A stretch of DNA of 23,025 nucleotides from Marvinbryantia sp. (GCA_016297895.1 JAEDFS010000030.1:1-23025), one strand, 5' to 3'; positions 1 through 8,354 are shown, counted from the first letter of the stretch. Numbers and translations: made by a program. The notes: a model not told the origin generated them from the letters alone.

Positions 1-37
1 GTTCCATATCATAGAATTTTACAAATACCTGCTTCAT
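1..37 (-). CDS. start of an unidentified leftward gene (partial)
   Basis: Only the first 12 codons are inside the window, reading MKQVFVKFYDME. The ATG is at 35-37. A purine-rich AAGGGG ribosome binding site lies about 8 nt upstream, and a good promoter and a cre-like site lie further upstream. The peptide is too short to name a family. The upstream signals make it likely that this is a real gene start. Confidence 0.5.
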   Translation of the reverse strand, partial: MKQVFVKFYDME

Positions 38-73
38 GATGATTCCCCTTTCTCTTTACACCTGATTTCTCAT

Positions 74-88
74 ATGTAATCGATTTCA
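74..88. promoter_or_regulatory. cre-like catabolite repression site
   Basis: ATGTAATCGATTTCA fits every fixed position of the Bacillus-type cre consensus WTGNAANCGNWNNCW. It lies just downstream of the predicted transcription start of the leftward gene that exits the window (promoter 100-128). A CcpA-type repressor bound there would act as a roadblock. Other LacI-family regulators bind similar CG-centred palindromes, so the protein is an inference. Confidence 0.45.
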
Positions 89-99
89 CTTTTTCTTGC

Positions 100-128
100 A
101 TTATAATCCTTATTTTTGCTGATGTAAA
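100..128 (-). promoter_or_regulatory. promoter of the leftward gene at the window start
   Basis: On the minus strand TTTACA (123-128) and TATAAT (100-105) are separated by exactly 17 bases, a near-consensus sigma-A promoter. The start would fall near 93, giving a leader of about 55 nt before the ATG at 37. Confidence 0.55.
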
Positions 129-197
129 TATACAAATCGTCAAATATTTCCATCTTTTTTTGTTAAATATATGAAATCCATTTCACTTCACACAAAA

Positions 198-224
198 ATA
201 GAATCCTGTTTTTCAGGATTCTAT
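198..224 (-). terminator. intrinsic terminator of coaBC
   Basis: An 11-bp perfect stem (ATAGAATCCTG / CAGGATTCTAT) closes a five-base loop and is followed on the minus strand by TTTT. The TAG stop codon of coaBC lies inside the stem, so the hairpin begins within the coding sequence. Confidence 0.75.
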
Positions 225-1417
225 CTATTTCTCATCTCCATAAGCTCATTCAGGATCTCTGATGCTGCCGCCTCCTTGCTCATCAGTTCCAGATGACGGG
301 TATTCTTCTTACCGATCAGAGTGATCACATTGGTATCCGTCCCGAATCCTGCCCCTTTGACCTTCACGTTGTTGGCAGCGATCAGATCCAGTTTTTTCCG
401 CTCCAGCTTGGCTTTTGCATTAGCCTCCATATCCTGCGTCTCCATGGCAAACCCGCAGAGCAGCTGTCCCTCTCTTTTGTGTTCTCCCAGATACTGAAGG
501 GTGTCTTCCGTCCGCTCAAGCTGAAGATACAGTTCTCCGTCTTTTTTCTTCACTTTCTCATCCGATACAGTGGCCGGGCGATAATCTGCCACAGCGGCTG
601 CTTTGATAATGATATCCTGTTCCCCGCTTCGGGCGGTGACTTCCCGGAAGAGATCAGCCGCACTTCTGATCATTACCACATTTACAAAAGCCGGCGGAAT
701 CTGAGCAGTCTCACCCAGTACCAGTGTCACTTCCGCTCCCCGCATCATGGCCATTCTGGCCAGGGCGATCCCCATTTTTCCGGTAGAGTGATTGGTAAGA
801 TATCTCACCGGGTCCACTGCCTCCTGAGTCGGTCCGGCCGTTACCAGCACCCTGATCCCTTTCATATCATGGGCAAATGCAATCTCTTTCAGCACATACT
901 CCATGACCAGATGTTCATCCGGGAACTTTCCTGCGCCTGTATCCCCACAGGCCAGATATCCTGTCTCCGGTTCAATGACCGTCCATCCGTAGGATCTCAG
1001 CGTTTTCAGATTATCCTGTGTCACCGGATTCTCATACATTCTGGTATTCATGGCCGGTGCGATCAGTTTCGGACACTGACAGGCCAGTATGGTGGTTGTC
1101 AGCATATCATCCGCAAGCCCGTGCGCCAGTTTTGCACATACATTGGCGGTAGCCGGAGCCACCAACACCAGATCCGCTTTCTTCGCCAGCTCCACATGCT
1201 CCACCTGAAACTGAAAATTCCGATCAAAAGTATCTGTCAGGCACTTATTTGCCGTCAGCGTTTCAAAGGTAATCGGATTTACAAATTCCTTTGCGTGTTC
1301 CGTCATGATCACATGGACATCCGCATGCTGCTTTTTTAAAAGGCTGGCAAGATACGCAGCCTTATATGCTGCGATTCCCCCTGTTACCCCTAAGATCACT
1401 GTCTTTCCTGTAAGCAT
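221..1417 (-). CDS. coaBC: bifunctional phosphopantothenoylcysteine decarboxylase / phosphopantothenate-cysteine ligase
   Basis: A cytoplasmic enzyme for steps 2 and 3 of coenzyme A synthesis: it joins cysteine to 4'-phosphopantothenate (CoaB) and decarboxylates the product to 4'-phosphopantetheine (CoaC). The N-terminal flavoprotein half shows GVTGGIAAYKA, the APATANV segment and the PAMN motif. The C-terminal ligase half shows VTAGPT, DPVRYLTNHSTGKMG and KAAAVADYRP. The length of about 398 residues is normal. I chose the ATG at 1417 because a perfect AGGAGG (1424-1429) sits 6 bases upstream; an in-frame ATG at 1438 would add seven residues (MADRRKT) and would place that site inside the gene. 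It is transcribed alone, with its own promoter and terminator, and points away from the panT-coaX operon of the same pathway. Confidence 0.95.
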   Translation of the reverse strand: MLTGKTVILGVTGGIAAYKAAYLASLLKKQHADVHVIMTEHAKEFVNPITFETLTANKCLTDTFDRNFQFQVEHVELAKKADLVLVAPATANVCAKLAHGLADDMLTTTILACQCPKLIAPAMNTRMYENPVTQDNLKTLRSYGWTVIEPETGYLACGDTGAGKFPDEHLVMEYVLKEIAFAHDMKGIRVLVTAGPTQEAVDPVRYLTNHSTGKMGIALARMAMMRGAEVTLVLGETAQIPPAFVNVVMIRSAADLFREVTARSGEQDIIIKAAAVADYRPATVSDEKVKKKDGELYLQLERTEDTLQYLGEHKREGQLLCGFAMETQDMEANAKAKLERKKLDLIAANNVKVKGAGFGTDTNVITLIGKKNTRHLELMSKEAAASEILNELMEMRNR

Positions 1418-1454
1418 TGTTTTCCTCCTGTCTGCCATTTTTCCTGTTTCCTCT

Positions 1455-1483
1455 ATTTTAACACCTGTTTTTGTTTTTTTCCA
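1455..1483 (-). promoter_or_regulatory. coaBC promoter
   Basis: On the minus strand a TGGAAA -35 (1478-1483) is 17 bases from an extended -10, TGTTAAAAT, with the hexamer at 1455-1460. The start would lie near 1448, about 30 nt before the chosen ATG at 1417. Confidence 0.5.
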
Positions 1484-1926
1484 TTCTCACTTTCATGATT
1501 CCTGTCTTCCGGAACCGGCCATGTTACTGTTCACAGTGACCCGGTTGTCGGGAATATGTTTGTTTGTCGGCCTCCGAAGGAATTTTTAGTGTATGGGGTC
1601 TCCACAGGATAATATTGTGCCGGAGACCCCATTGCGATGAAAATACAGGCCTTTTCATGGGATTTTGTATTCGCAGGAAGAAAATCAGCTCACAAGACCC
1701 CGCTTACGGAAGAATAGAGGGGTCTCCGGGGAATCATTGAGATCCTGAGATACTTTTTCTCACAAATCTCACAGAATAATATGCTAAAAGGGGGCTTACT
1801 GTGAAATATTCTCATGTGAGACCCTGGGATTCGTATGATCTCATTTTCCTCTTAGTCGAGGAGACAATTGGTGAGCAGGAAATCAGTCTCAGTGGTGGGA
1901 TTCCCGTTCTTTTTTTCGTACACCTA
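1484..1926. other. gene-free stretch between coaBC and the panT promoter
   Basis: I see no convincing gene here. It holds several dyads: a 6-bp AACCGG/CCGGTT arm pair around 1513-1553 with an inner ACTGT/ACAGT, and the GGGGTCTCC repeats listed separately. An open frame from 1801 has no ribosome binding site and an unremarkable composition. The stretch could hold an unrecognised RNA or the remnant of a lost element. Confidence 0.4.
1593..1632. repeat. inverted repeat built on GGGGTCTCC
   Basis: ATGGGGTCTCC (1593-1603) pairs perfectly with GGAGACCCCAT (1622-1632) across 18 bases, and CACA/TGTG inside the loop can extend the stem. No T-run follows on either strand, so it is not an obvious terminator. 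The same core recurs nearby: AGACCCC at 1695-1701 with GGGGTCT at 1719-1725, again about 17 bases apart. Confidence 0.6.
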
Positions 1927-1955
1927 TTGTACCGGTATGCAAAAAATGTTATAAT
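1927..1955 (+). promoter_or_regulatory. promoter of panT-coaX
   Basis: TTGTAC (1927-1932), a 17-base spacer, then TATAAT (1950-1955) with an extended -10 TG at 1947-1948. The predicted start near 1962 leaves a leader of about 195 nt before panT. Confidence 0.55.
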
Positions 1956-1961
1956 CTCCTG

Positions 1962-2156
1962 GACTGGAAAAAATCCGGTCAATTGTATTGTATCCCCAAA
2001 ACAGACAGAATACCGGACAGTTCTTTCAGAGAAGGATCCGTGATACGGCACTGTACCAGACCCGGGCGGCAGCCGTAAAACAGCTTTTCTCCGGAATAGT
2101 TCCATACATGGTTTCTGTTATGGAAAAGGGAATAATAACAAGGAGGAAAACTGAAT
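1962..2156 (+). promoter_or_regulatory. long 5' leader of panT
   Basis: This untranslated leader contains CCGT/ACGG around 2038-2048 and a perfect 7-bp stem TTCCATA (2100-2106) with TATGGAA (2119-2125), 15 bases before the AGGAGG at 2141-2146. I recognise no known riboswitch class. The length and the hairpins leave room for RNA-level control of pantothenate uptake, which is an inference. Confidence 0.3.
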
Positions 2157-2792
2157 ATGAACACAAAGAACAAAGACACTCGCTGGATGATCAGTGTTGC
2201 GCTGATGGCTGCTATCGTGATCCTGCTGGCAAATACGCCGCTTGGCATGATTCAGCTTCCTATTATCAAGGCAACCACGGTCCACATTCCCGTTATCATC
2301 GGTGCCATTTTGCTGGGCCCCGCAGCCGGAGCAATCCTGGGAGGCGTATTCGGTATCTGCTCTCTCATCAGCAATACCACTGCTCCTACCCTGCTCTCAT
2401 TTGCGTTCTCCCCGTTCCTTGCATCCGACATGGCAGGAATCTTCAAAGCTCTCTGGATCTCGATCGGATGCCGCATTTTAATCGGTGTGGCTGCCGGCTG
2501 GCTCTGGATCGCATTGAAAAAGGTGCGCCTGAATACATGGGCTGCCCTTCCCATCGTAGGATTTGCGGGTTCCATGGTGAATACCGTGACTGTCATGGGC
2601 AGTATCTACCTGCTGCTGGCTTCCCAGTATGCAGAAGCAAAAAACGTTGCCTCTGACGCTGTCTGGGGTCTGATCATGGGTACGGTCACCGCCTCCGGTA
2701 TTCCGGAAGCCATCGCCGCAGCCGTTCTGGTCACCGCTCTTGGCAAAGCGCTCCTGACGTTCTTCCGGAAACAGATGTCTTACGCTTCATAA
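2157..2792 (+). CDS. panT: ECF transporter S component, probable pantothenate transporter PanT
   Basis: A polytopic membrane protein of 211 residues with about five or six hydrophobic segments. It is the substrate-binding subunit of an energy-coupling factor transporter. The small hydrophobic residue pattern (AAILLGPAAGAILGGVFG type) and the length fit the ECF S-component family. No ECF ATPase or T subunit is encoded here, so it presumably uses a shared module from elsewhere. Pantothenate as substrate is inferred from context: pantothenate kinase coaX follows after 16 bases, coaBC is nearby, and PanT is known in Firmicutes that salvage pantothenate. The ATG at 2157 is preceded by AGGAGG ten bases upstream. 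Confidence 0.8.
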   Translation: MNTKNKDTRWMISVALMAAIVILLANTPLGMIQLPIIKATTVHIPVIIGAILLGPAAGAILGGVFGICSLISNTTAPTLLSFAFSPFLASDMAGIFKALWISIGCRILIGVAAGWLWIALKKVRLNTWAALPIVGFAGSMVNTVTVMGSIYLLLASQYAEAKNVASDAVWGLIMGTVTASGIPEAIAAAVLVTALGKALLTFFRKQMSYAS

Positions 2793-2808
2793 AATAAAAG
2801 GTGATACT

Positions 2809-3585
2809 ATGATTTTAGCAATTGATATCGGCAATACCAATATTGTTCTGGGCTGCATGACAGAAAAAAAGATTCTTTTCACAGAGCGGCTGTCCACAGA
2901 TCATGCCAAGACGGACCTGGAGCATGCGATCTCCATTAAAAATGTACTGGAACTGCACCAGATCGATCCCTGCGAGATCGAAGGTGCAATCATCGGCTCT
3001 GTTGTACCGCCGATCACATCCCTGATTCGGAAAGCTCTTTATAAAATTACCGGCTGTACTGCCATGATCGTTGGCCCCGGTCTGAAAACAGGGCTGAACA
3101 TTCTCATGGACAACCCGGCTCAGGTGGGCAGCGACCTGATCGTAGGCGCCGTAGCCGGCATTGCCGAATATCCGCTTCCCTTAACGATTATTGACATGGG
3201 AACCGCTACTACGATCTGTGTGATCGATGGGAATAAGAATTATATCGGAGGCATGATTTTACCGGGTCTGCGGGTTTCTCTGGATTCACTTACCAGCCGC
3301 ACTTCACAGCTTCCGCGCATCAGTCTGGATCCGCCAAAACGTCTCATTGGAAAGAATACCATTGAATGTATGAAAAGCGGGATCCTGTACGGAAATGCTT
3401 CCTGTATCGACGGAATGATCGACCGTATCGAGGAAGATCTCGGACAGAAAACCACAGTCGTTGCTACCGGCGGCCTTGCAGGAACCATCATCCCCCTGTG
3501 CAGACACAATATCATCCTGGATGATGAGCTGCTGCTGAAAGGACTTCTGCTGATCTATCAGAAAAACATATCGGATGGGAGATGA
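2809..3585 (+). CDS. coaX: type III pantothenate kinase
   Basis: It phosphorylates pantothenate with ATP, the first step of CoA synthesis, in the cytoplasm. The 258 residues match the usual CoaX size. The N-terminal phosphate-binding motif DIGNTNIVLG, the VGSDLIVGAVAG segment and the adenosine-site motif DMGTATT are all present, and ATGGLAG sits near the C-terminus. The gene follows panT after 16 bases with AAAGGTGA as ribosome binding site, so the two are co-transcribed. CoaX enzymes are generally not feedback-inhibited by CoA, which fits control at the level of uptake or the leader RNA. Confidence 0.95.
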   Translation: MILAIDIGNTNIVLGCMTEKKILFTERLSTDHAKTDLEHAISIKNVLELHQIDPCEIEGAIIGSVVPPITSLIRKALYKITGCTAMIVGPGLKTGLNILMDNPAQVGSDLIVGAVAGIAEYPLPLTIIDMGTATTICVIDGNKNYIGGMILPGLRVSLDSLTSRTSQLPRISLDPPKRLIGKNTIECMKSGILYGNASCIDGMIDRIEEDLGQKTTVVATGGLAGTIIPLCRHNIILDDELLLKGLLLIYQKNISDGR

Positions 3586-3630
3586 CTCCCGCGCCGGGAT
3601 TCACAAGCTGGTCTTGAACATAACCGTATA

Positions 3631-3678
3631 AAAAGACTCCGGACCATGGTAAACAATCCATGGCCCGGAGTCTTTTTT
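3631..3678. terminator. bidirectional terminator between coaX and the GH1 gene
   Basis: A long stem AAAAGACTCCGG-A-CCATGG / CCATGG-C-CCGGAGTCTTTT (3631-3649 with 3658-3676) has one internal mismatch and an 8-base loop. A-runs and T-runs flank it on both sides, so it can stop transcription of both convergent operons. Confidence 0.85.
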
Positions 3679-3693
3679 CGGTTTTCCCTGTTC

Positions 3694-5058
3694 TTACAGG
3701 TTCTCACCATTGGTCTCGATCACTTCTTTATAATAATTTCCGGAATCTTTCACGATCCGCTCCTGGGTCTGATAATCCACATAAACCAGTCCAAACCGTT
3801 CGGAATAACCATAAGCCCATTCAAAATTGTCCATCAGAGACCATGCAAAGTATCCCTGAACATCCGCTCCGTCTTCTGCCGCACGTTTCAGTTCCCGCAG
3901 ATAACGATGCAGAAAATCCACACGGCTGCTGTCATGGACCTGTCCGTCCAGAGACACCCAGTCATGGGAAGACATACCGTTTTCCGTTACAAAGAACGGC
4001 TTTTGATATCTTTCATACAGGAACTTCGGTGCCCAGTATAAGCACTCCGGGGTCACCGGCCACTGAATGGCCGTCTTCGGAAATCCGTCATAGCGTTTTA
4101 CTCTGACCGGTTTCCCGTCTTCTCCCGCCTTTACCGTCACGGCATTATACATATTCTGTCCGTAAAAATCCAGCGGCTGTGAGATCAGCTTCATATCCTC
4201 TTCCGTGATCCTGGGGAAATACCGGCCGAACTGCTCCATGATATCCTCCGGATAATGTCCCAGGAATACCGGATCACAGCACATTGCCACATCCCAGATC
4301 GCTGCGTTGACCGAATTTTCCGGAAGGCTGAAGGTAGCCTTTCTTGCCGCTTCGATATCCTCCGGTGAATCTGTGGCCGGAATGTAAAGGGCTCCGCAGG
4401 GTGCCATACCCACTTTTACCGGACCTTTCGAAAACTCCCGCAATGCCTGCACTCCGCGTCCGTGAGCCTTCAGCAGGTTATGCCATAAATGAAAGAAATC
4501 ACGGGCGCTCACCTTCAGTCCCGGTGCATGTTCCCCGGTATAATAGCCAAGACCTGCTGTACACTGGGGCTCATTCAGGGTGAAGAAATTCTTCACCCTG
4601 TCGGAATAATGCTCTGCAATGATCTTCGCATACTCATAAAACCATTCCGGAGATTCCGGATTCAGCCATCCGCCTCTCTCATGGAGTGCATAGGGCAGAT
4701 CCCAGTGATACAGAGTCATATAAGGCTCGATTCCGTTTTCCAGCAGGGTATCTACCAGTCTGTCATAATACTGAAGCCCTTTTTCATTTACCGTTCCGAT
4801 TCCTTCCGGCAGAATTCTTGCCCAGTTAACAGAAAAACGATAAGCTTTCAGTCCCAGTTTCTTCATGATTGCCACATCTTCTTCCATACGGTGATAGGAA
4901 TCGCAGGCAATATCTCCGGTCTGATTTTCGTAGATATGTCCCTCTTCGCTGCAGAAAACATCCCAGATATTCAGGCCCTTGCCGTCTTCATAGGCGCCGC
5001 CCTCCACCTGATAGGAAGCCGTGGCTGCTCCCCATACAAAATCTTTTTTCAGTCCCAT
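3694..5058 (-). CDS. bglA: GH1 family beta-glucosidase
   Basis: A cytoplasmic retaining beta-glycosidase of 454 residues, the usual GH1 length, with no signal peptide. The acid/base Glu163 lies in TLNEP and the nucleophile Glu359 in FVTENG. The N-terminal FVWGAATASYQVEG and the C-terminal DNFEWAYGYSERFGLVYVD are typical. The latter is the form found in enzymes acting on unphosphorylated sugars; 6-phospho-beta-glucosidases have a different segment with Ser/Lys/Tyr there. The exact substrate (cellobiose, manno-gluco-oligosaccharide or plant glucoside) cannot be read. It is the second gene of an operon with the GH2 beta-mannosidase. Its ribosome binding site AGGAGGAA lies in the last codons of that gene, and the two are separated by only two bases, so translation is probably coupled. 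Confidence 0.93.
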   Translation of the reverse strand: MGLKKDFVWGAATASYQVEGGAYEDGKGLNIWDVFCSEEGHIYENQTGDIACDSYHRMEEDVAIMKKLGLKAYRFSVNWARILPEGIGTVNEKGLQYYDRLVDTLLENGIEPYMTLYHWDLPYALHERGGWLNPESPEWFYEYAKIIAEHYSDRVKNFFTLNEPQCTAGLGYYTGEHAPGLKVSARDFFHLWHNLLKAHGRGVQALREFSKGPVKVGMAPCGALYIPATDSPEDIEAARKATFSLPENSVNAAIWDVAMCCDPVFLGHYPEDIMEQFGRYFPRITEEDMKLISQPLDFYGQNMYNAVTVKAGEDGKPVRVKRYDGFPKTAIQWPVTPECLYWAPKFLYERYQKPFFVTENGMSSHDWVSLDGQVHDSSRVDFLHRYLRELKRAAEDGADVQGYFAWSLMDNFEWAYGYSERFGLVYVDYQTQERIVKDSGNYYKEVIETNGENL

Positions 5059-5060
5059 TT

Positions 5061-7493
5061 TTATTCCTCCTGTTCTTCATAGGTATGATATACATCGTAG
5101 ATCATCCATGCATGCTCTTTCTTATCCCGGCTGTCCTTCCAGATTCTGAAAGTGACCGGCTTGTCATCAGTGAATGCAATGACATTATCTTCCAGGATCG
5201 GATCCCCTTCTGTTCCTTCCAGCATAAAATACGGAACAAAAGATTTTGCGGAAACCGTCAGGCTTCCATCCTCATTTTCCCGAATCTCAAATCCCGGATC
5301 CTGAAGCTCCACATGTTTGATGGGAACGAATGTCTCAAACTCGGTTCCTCTGATCTCCTGTCCGTCCCTGTCATAGACGTACTCTACACTCAGAAATACG
5401 GACTCGTCCCTGCCCCGGATCAATTCTGCGTAATCCTTTTCTTTCAGACAGCCGGCTGACATTGCTTCCACCGTCATCGTAACAGTCTCTTCATCAAGAA
5501 CCTCAAAATCCAGAGTTTTCAGACTTACTTTCGCTTCCACAGTGACAGGTTCCAGTGTCTCGTTGGAGATCCAGAATCCCATATGGGAACCCTTCTTTTC
5601 AATGCTTCCCGCTACCGGAGCGAAGAATCTTCTTGCCATATAGTGAAGTGCCTTATATCTTCCGTAATAATCCATACTGGACCAGGACGCCACCGGCCAG
5701 TTGTCATTAAACTGCCAGTAGATACTTCCCATGCATCTGCCTCTGTTTCTACGCCAGTGATCGGTGGCTGTTTTCATGGCATAGCCCTGCAGGATCTGAC
5801 TTAAGAAGCTTAAATTCTCCAGTCCGTTGGGATAGCGGAAGGTCTCCGAAAGATAATAAAGGATCTTTCCGTTTGCCGCCGGATTCTTCTGATGGCTTTC
5901 CATGACTCTGGAAAACAGATTTCTGTCCTTTTCTTCCGAGAAGGTGCGGATGGTCTTCACAGACGGAAGAGACTGGAACCCAAACTCCGAACAGAACCGG
6001 AAATAGTGATTCAGATACTCACTGAACGGAAGCTGTCCATGCCATACATCCCAGTAATGGCTGTCTCCTCTGTTCTCATCTCCCGGATCGTCAAAGCTTC
6101 CGCCGGAACAGGGAGAAGACGGCCAGTAGAAGGTATCCGGTGCATAATCCCGAACCACATTGGCCAAAAGATATTCAAACTGCAGAAGATAATCCTTTTT
6201 CAGTGACGGAGCATGTCCCACCACATCTTTCCATTCCATCCATGCGATCTCCATCTCGTTATTTCCGCTGACCAGTGCCAGACTGGCATGATTGCGGAAG
6301 CGAATGAGATTATCTTTTGCTTCCTCACAGATATTCTCGGCAAATTCTTCCGTCAGATCATAGACATTGCATGCAAACATCAGATCCTGCCATACCAGGA
6401 TTCCGTATTCGTCACAGAGATCATAGAATTCATCGGAAGGATAATATCCTCCTCCCCAGACACGAAGGCAGTTGAAATTGGCAAAAACCGCTGCCTTTAC
6501 ATCTCGCTCCAGGACTTCCTTGGTAATATGAGAATAGAAACAATCATCCGGAATGTAATTCGCACCTTTTGCAAAGATCTTCACTCCGTTGACCATAAAC
6601 GCAAACTCTTCTCCCCACTGATCTTCCTCTCTGGAAACAGTCAGGGTCCGAAGCCCGATGCGATAACTCTTCTCCTCCACACCGTCCTTATCAGAAACCA
6701 GCCGAACCTTTACCGTATAAAGGGGCTGTTCTCCCATTCCGTACGGCCACCAGAGATCCGGATTTTTGATTCCAATCTCTTTCTCTTCTCCTTCATAGAT
6801 GATCTGTTCCTGAGGATCCAGTACCTGATAAGACACCTGTCCGGATCCTTCCAGAGCAGTTTCCATCACCAGAGTCACCTTTCCCTCTTCATGTCTCTGA
6901 CGGATAAAAGTATCCAGAAGTCTTGATTCGCAAAAGCTTGCCAGTTCGATTTTACGAAAAATTCCCGCATCCGGAAGCTGGGGACCCCAGTCCCATCCAA
7001 ACATGGAATGGCTCTTTCTGATATACTGGCTGCCCGGCATCGTTCCTGTATTTACCATATGGATCTCTCGGCCCTTTGCCGGCTGATAGCCTTCCATGAA
7101 CGCAATGGGGGACTTCACATGCAGCTCCAGTACATTTTCCCCTTCTTTCACCCAGTCCTTTACAGAAAACGGATAGACCCTGTGCATATTTTCCACATGC
7201 CCCAGCTTCTTTCCATTCAGGAAAATATCTGCCACGGTATCCACGCCATGAAAGATCATCAGAATCTGCTCTTTCTCATACTCTTCCCCGGAGACCCGGA
7301 AACTTCCACGAATCTCAAAGTCATTTCTGAAAAACTCTCTTACTTCATATTCATTTGTACCGTAATAAGGATCCGGCAGAATTCCTTCTCTGCAAAACGT
7401 ATCCATAGCGGATCCGGGCACGGACATGGAATACCATTCCGGTTTGCCCGCAATTCGGATCTGAAATCCGCTGTTCAATTCCTTTCTGATCAT
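5061..7493 (-). CDS. GH2 family beta-mannosidase
   Basis: A cytoplasmic enzyme of 810 residues that should remove terminal beta-mannose from manno-oligosaccharides or N-glycan cores. The GH2 layout is visible: an N-terminal jelly-roll domain (about 1-190), an Ig-like domain (about 190-300), a TIM barrel (about 300-640) and C-terminal beta domains. The acid/base Glu413 is in SGNNE and the nucleophile Glu503 is in FCSEFGFQS. NCLRVWGGGYYPSDEFYDLCDE is the beta-mannosidase form of the barrel strand, unlike beta-galactosidases or glucuronidases. The ATG at 7493 has AGGAGG (7504-7509) ten bases upstream. It is the first gene of an operon with the GH1 enzyme. No transporter or regulator for the substrate is in the window. 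Confidence 0.9.
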   Translation of the reverse strand: MIRKELNSGFQIRIAGKPEWYSMSVPGSAMDTFCREGILPDPYYGTNEYEVREFFRNDFEIRGSFRVSGEEYEKEQILMIFHGVDTVADIFLNGKKLGHVENMHRVYPFSVKDWVKEGENVLELHVKSPIAFMEGYQPAKGREIHMVNTGTMPGSQYIRKSHSMFGWDWGPQLPDAGIFRKIELASFCESRLLDTFIRQRHEEGKVTLVMETALEGSGQVSYQVLDPQEQIIYEGEEKEIGIKNPDLWWPYGMGEQPLYTVKVRLVSDKDGVEEKSYRIGLRTLTVSREEDQWGEEFAFMVNGVKIFAKGANYIPDDCFYSHITKEVLERDVKAAVFANFNCLRVWGGGYYPSDEFYDLCDEYGILVWQDLMFACNVYDLTEEFAENICEEAKDNLIRFRNHASLALVSGNNEMEIAWMEWKDVVGHAPSLKKDYLLQFEYLLANVVRDYAPDTFYWPSSPCSGGSFDDPGDENRGDSHYWDVWHGQLPFSEYLNHYFRFCSEFGFQSLPSVKTIRTFSEEKDRNLFSRVMESHQKNPAANGKILYYLSETFRYPNGLENLSFLSQILQGYAMKTATDHWRRNRGRCMGSIYWQFNDNWPVASWSSMDYYGRYKALHYMARRFFAPVAGSIEKKGSHMGFWISNETLEPVTVEAKVSLKTLDFEVLDEETVTMTVEAMSAGCLKEKDYAELIRGRDESVFLSVEYVYDRDGQEIRGTEFETFVPIKHVELQDPGFEIRENEDGSLTVSAKSFVPYFMLEGTEGDPILEDNVIAFTDDKPVTFRIWKDSRDKKEHAWMIYDVYHTYEEQEE

Positions 7494-7583
7494 GCTCCTT
7501 CTTCCTCCTCATATATTCCATTGATGCCGGAACCCGTACATCAAATAAAGATCCTATGTAAAGAAAATTCCTATGCTTTTGTG

Positions 7584-7612
7584 ATTATACAAGTATTTAT
7601 AGCCAGAATCAA
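7584..7612 (-). promoter_or_regulatory. promoter of the GH2-GH1 operon
   Basis: On the minus strand TTGATT (7607-7612) and a perfect TATAAT (7584-7589) are 17 bases apart. The start would lie near 7577, giving a leader of about 80 nt. The upstream edge is only 16 bases from where the truncated truA fragment begins, so nothing of the original upstream control region beyond this survives. Confidence 0.6.
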
Positions 7613-7627
7613 TCATTATTTTTCACC

Positions 7628-8186
7628 TCTGGATACCTCTTATTCTGTTGAAGAAATCCGTTCTTATCTCAACACCTGGCTGCCGGAAGATATCGGTATT
7701 CTGTCTGTGCAGGAGATGCCGCCCCGATTCCACAGCCGCCTTAATGCCTCCTCCAAAACCTACCGATACCGGATCGCCACTGATCCGTCCCTTCATGTGT
7801 TTGACCGGAAATATCTGTATCCATTTACAGAATCTCTGGATAGGGATGAGATGAAAAAGGCTGCCTCTTATCTCATTGGAGAACATGACTTTCAGAGCTT
7901 CTGCGCCCGTAAAACAAAAAAGTCTACCGTCCGCCGGGTGGATTCCATTGACTTTGAAGAATTTCCCGGCGAACTGCGGAGCACCTATCATGGAAATGGA
8001 TTTCTCTATTATATGATCCGGATCATGACCGGAACTCTGCTGGAAGTGGGACTTGGGAAGCGGGATGCAGACAGTATCCCGGAACTGATTTTGGCCAGAG
8101 ACCGTTCCCAGGCAGGATTCACCGTTCCTGCAAGGGGGCTTACCCTAGTAGAAGTCGGATATGAACCTTCGCCCGGCAGCAGATAG
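7628..8186 (+). pseudogene. truA: 5'-truncated truA fragment
   Basis: From 7628 to 8165 the sequence matches the intact truA at 19614-20151 without gaps, with about 35 mismatches (roughly 93-94% identical by my count). It lacks the first 65 codons, including catalytic Asp52, and any start codon or ribosome binding site. The open frame running in from the left is only the antisense of the GH2 gene and its promoter region. Similarity stops exactly before the truA stop codon; this copy reads on through PSPGSR to a TAG at 8184-8186. Most differences are silent third-base changes, clustered in the middle, so the two copies diverged while both were functional. That points to an allele from a related strain rather than decay after a recent duplication. 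Confidence 0.9.
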
Positions 8187-8272
8187 CATTTTCTCCTCGA
8201 CTGAGATGAACAGGGTACAAATATCCTTTCGGTGATGGTCAAAAATATCATTTTGGGGTAAACACCAGTTCG

Positions 8273-8301
8273 TTGACGCACATTTTTTTCTTTGCTACAA
8301 T
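8273..8301 (+). promoter_or_regulatory. promoter of the response regulator/kinase operon
   Basis: TTGACG (8273-8278), a 17-base spacer, then TACAAT (8296-8301): five of six matches in each hexamer. The start would be near 8308, about 47 nt before the TTG start codon at 8355. Strong consensus suggests basal expression without an activator. Confidence 0.65.
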
Positions 8302-8312
8302 AAGAGAAAAAT

Positions 8313-8334
8313 ATCGAACGCCACGAAGTTCGAT
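8313..8334. repeat. inverted repeat in the regulator leader
   Basis: ATCGAAC (8313-8319) and GTTCGAT (8328-8334) form a 7-bp dyad between the predicted transcription start and the ribosome binding site of the response regulator. It may be an operator or an mRNA hairpin. Confidence 0.4.
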
Positions 8335-8354
8335 TCAGAAAAGAGGCGAAAACC

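Noticed and set aside
1801..2043. A rightward 80-codon gene upstream of panT
   Set aside because: No ribosome binding site, no recognisable family, and it overlaps the panT promoter and leader.
3694..5058. 6-phospho-beta-glucosidase assignment for the GH1 enzyme
   Set aside because: The DNFEWAYGYSERFG segment is the form of enzymes on unphosphorylated sugars, and no PTS gene is nearby.
7008..8186. A single long rightward gene of 392 codons ending in TruA sequence
   Set aside because: The first 600 bases are antisense to the GH2 gene and its promoter region and have no start signals; only 7628-8165 matches truA.
8227..8260. A second LytTR-type direct repeat upstream of the response regulator promoter
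   Set aside because: The two candidate half-sites match the 19252-19286 repeat at only about 9 and 6 of 14 positions and have a 20-base period, so autoregulation is not supported.
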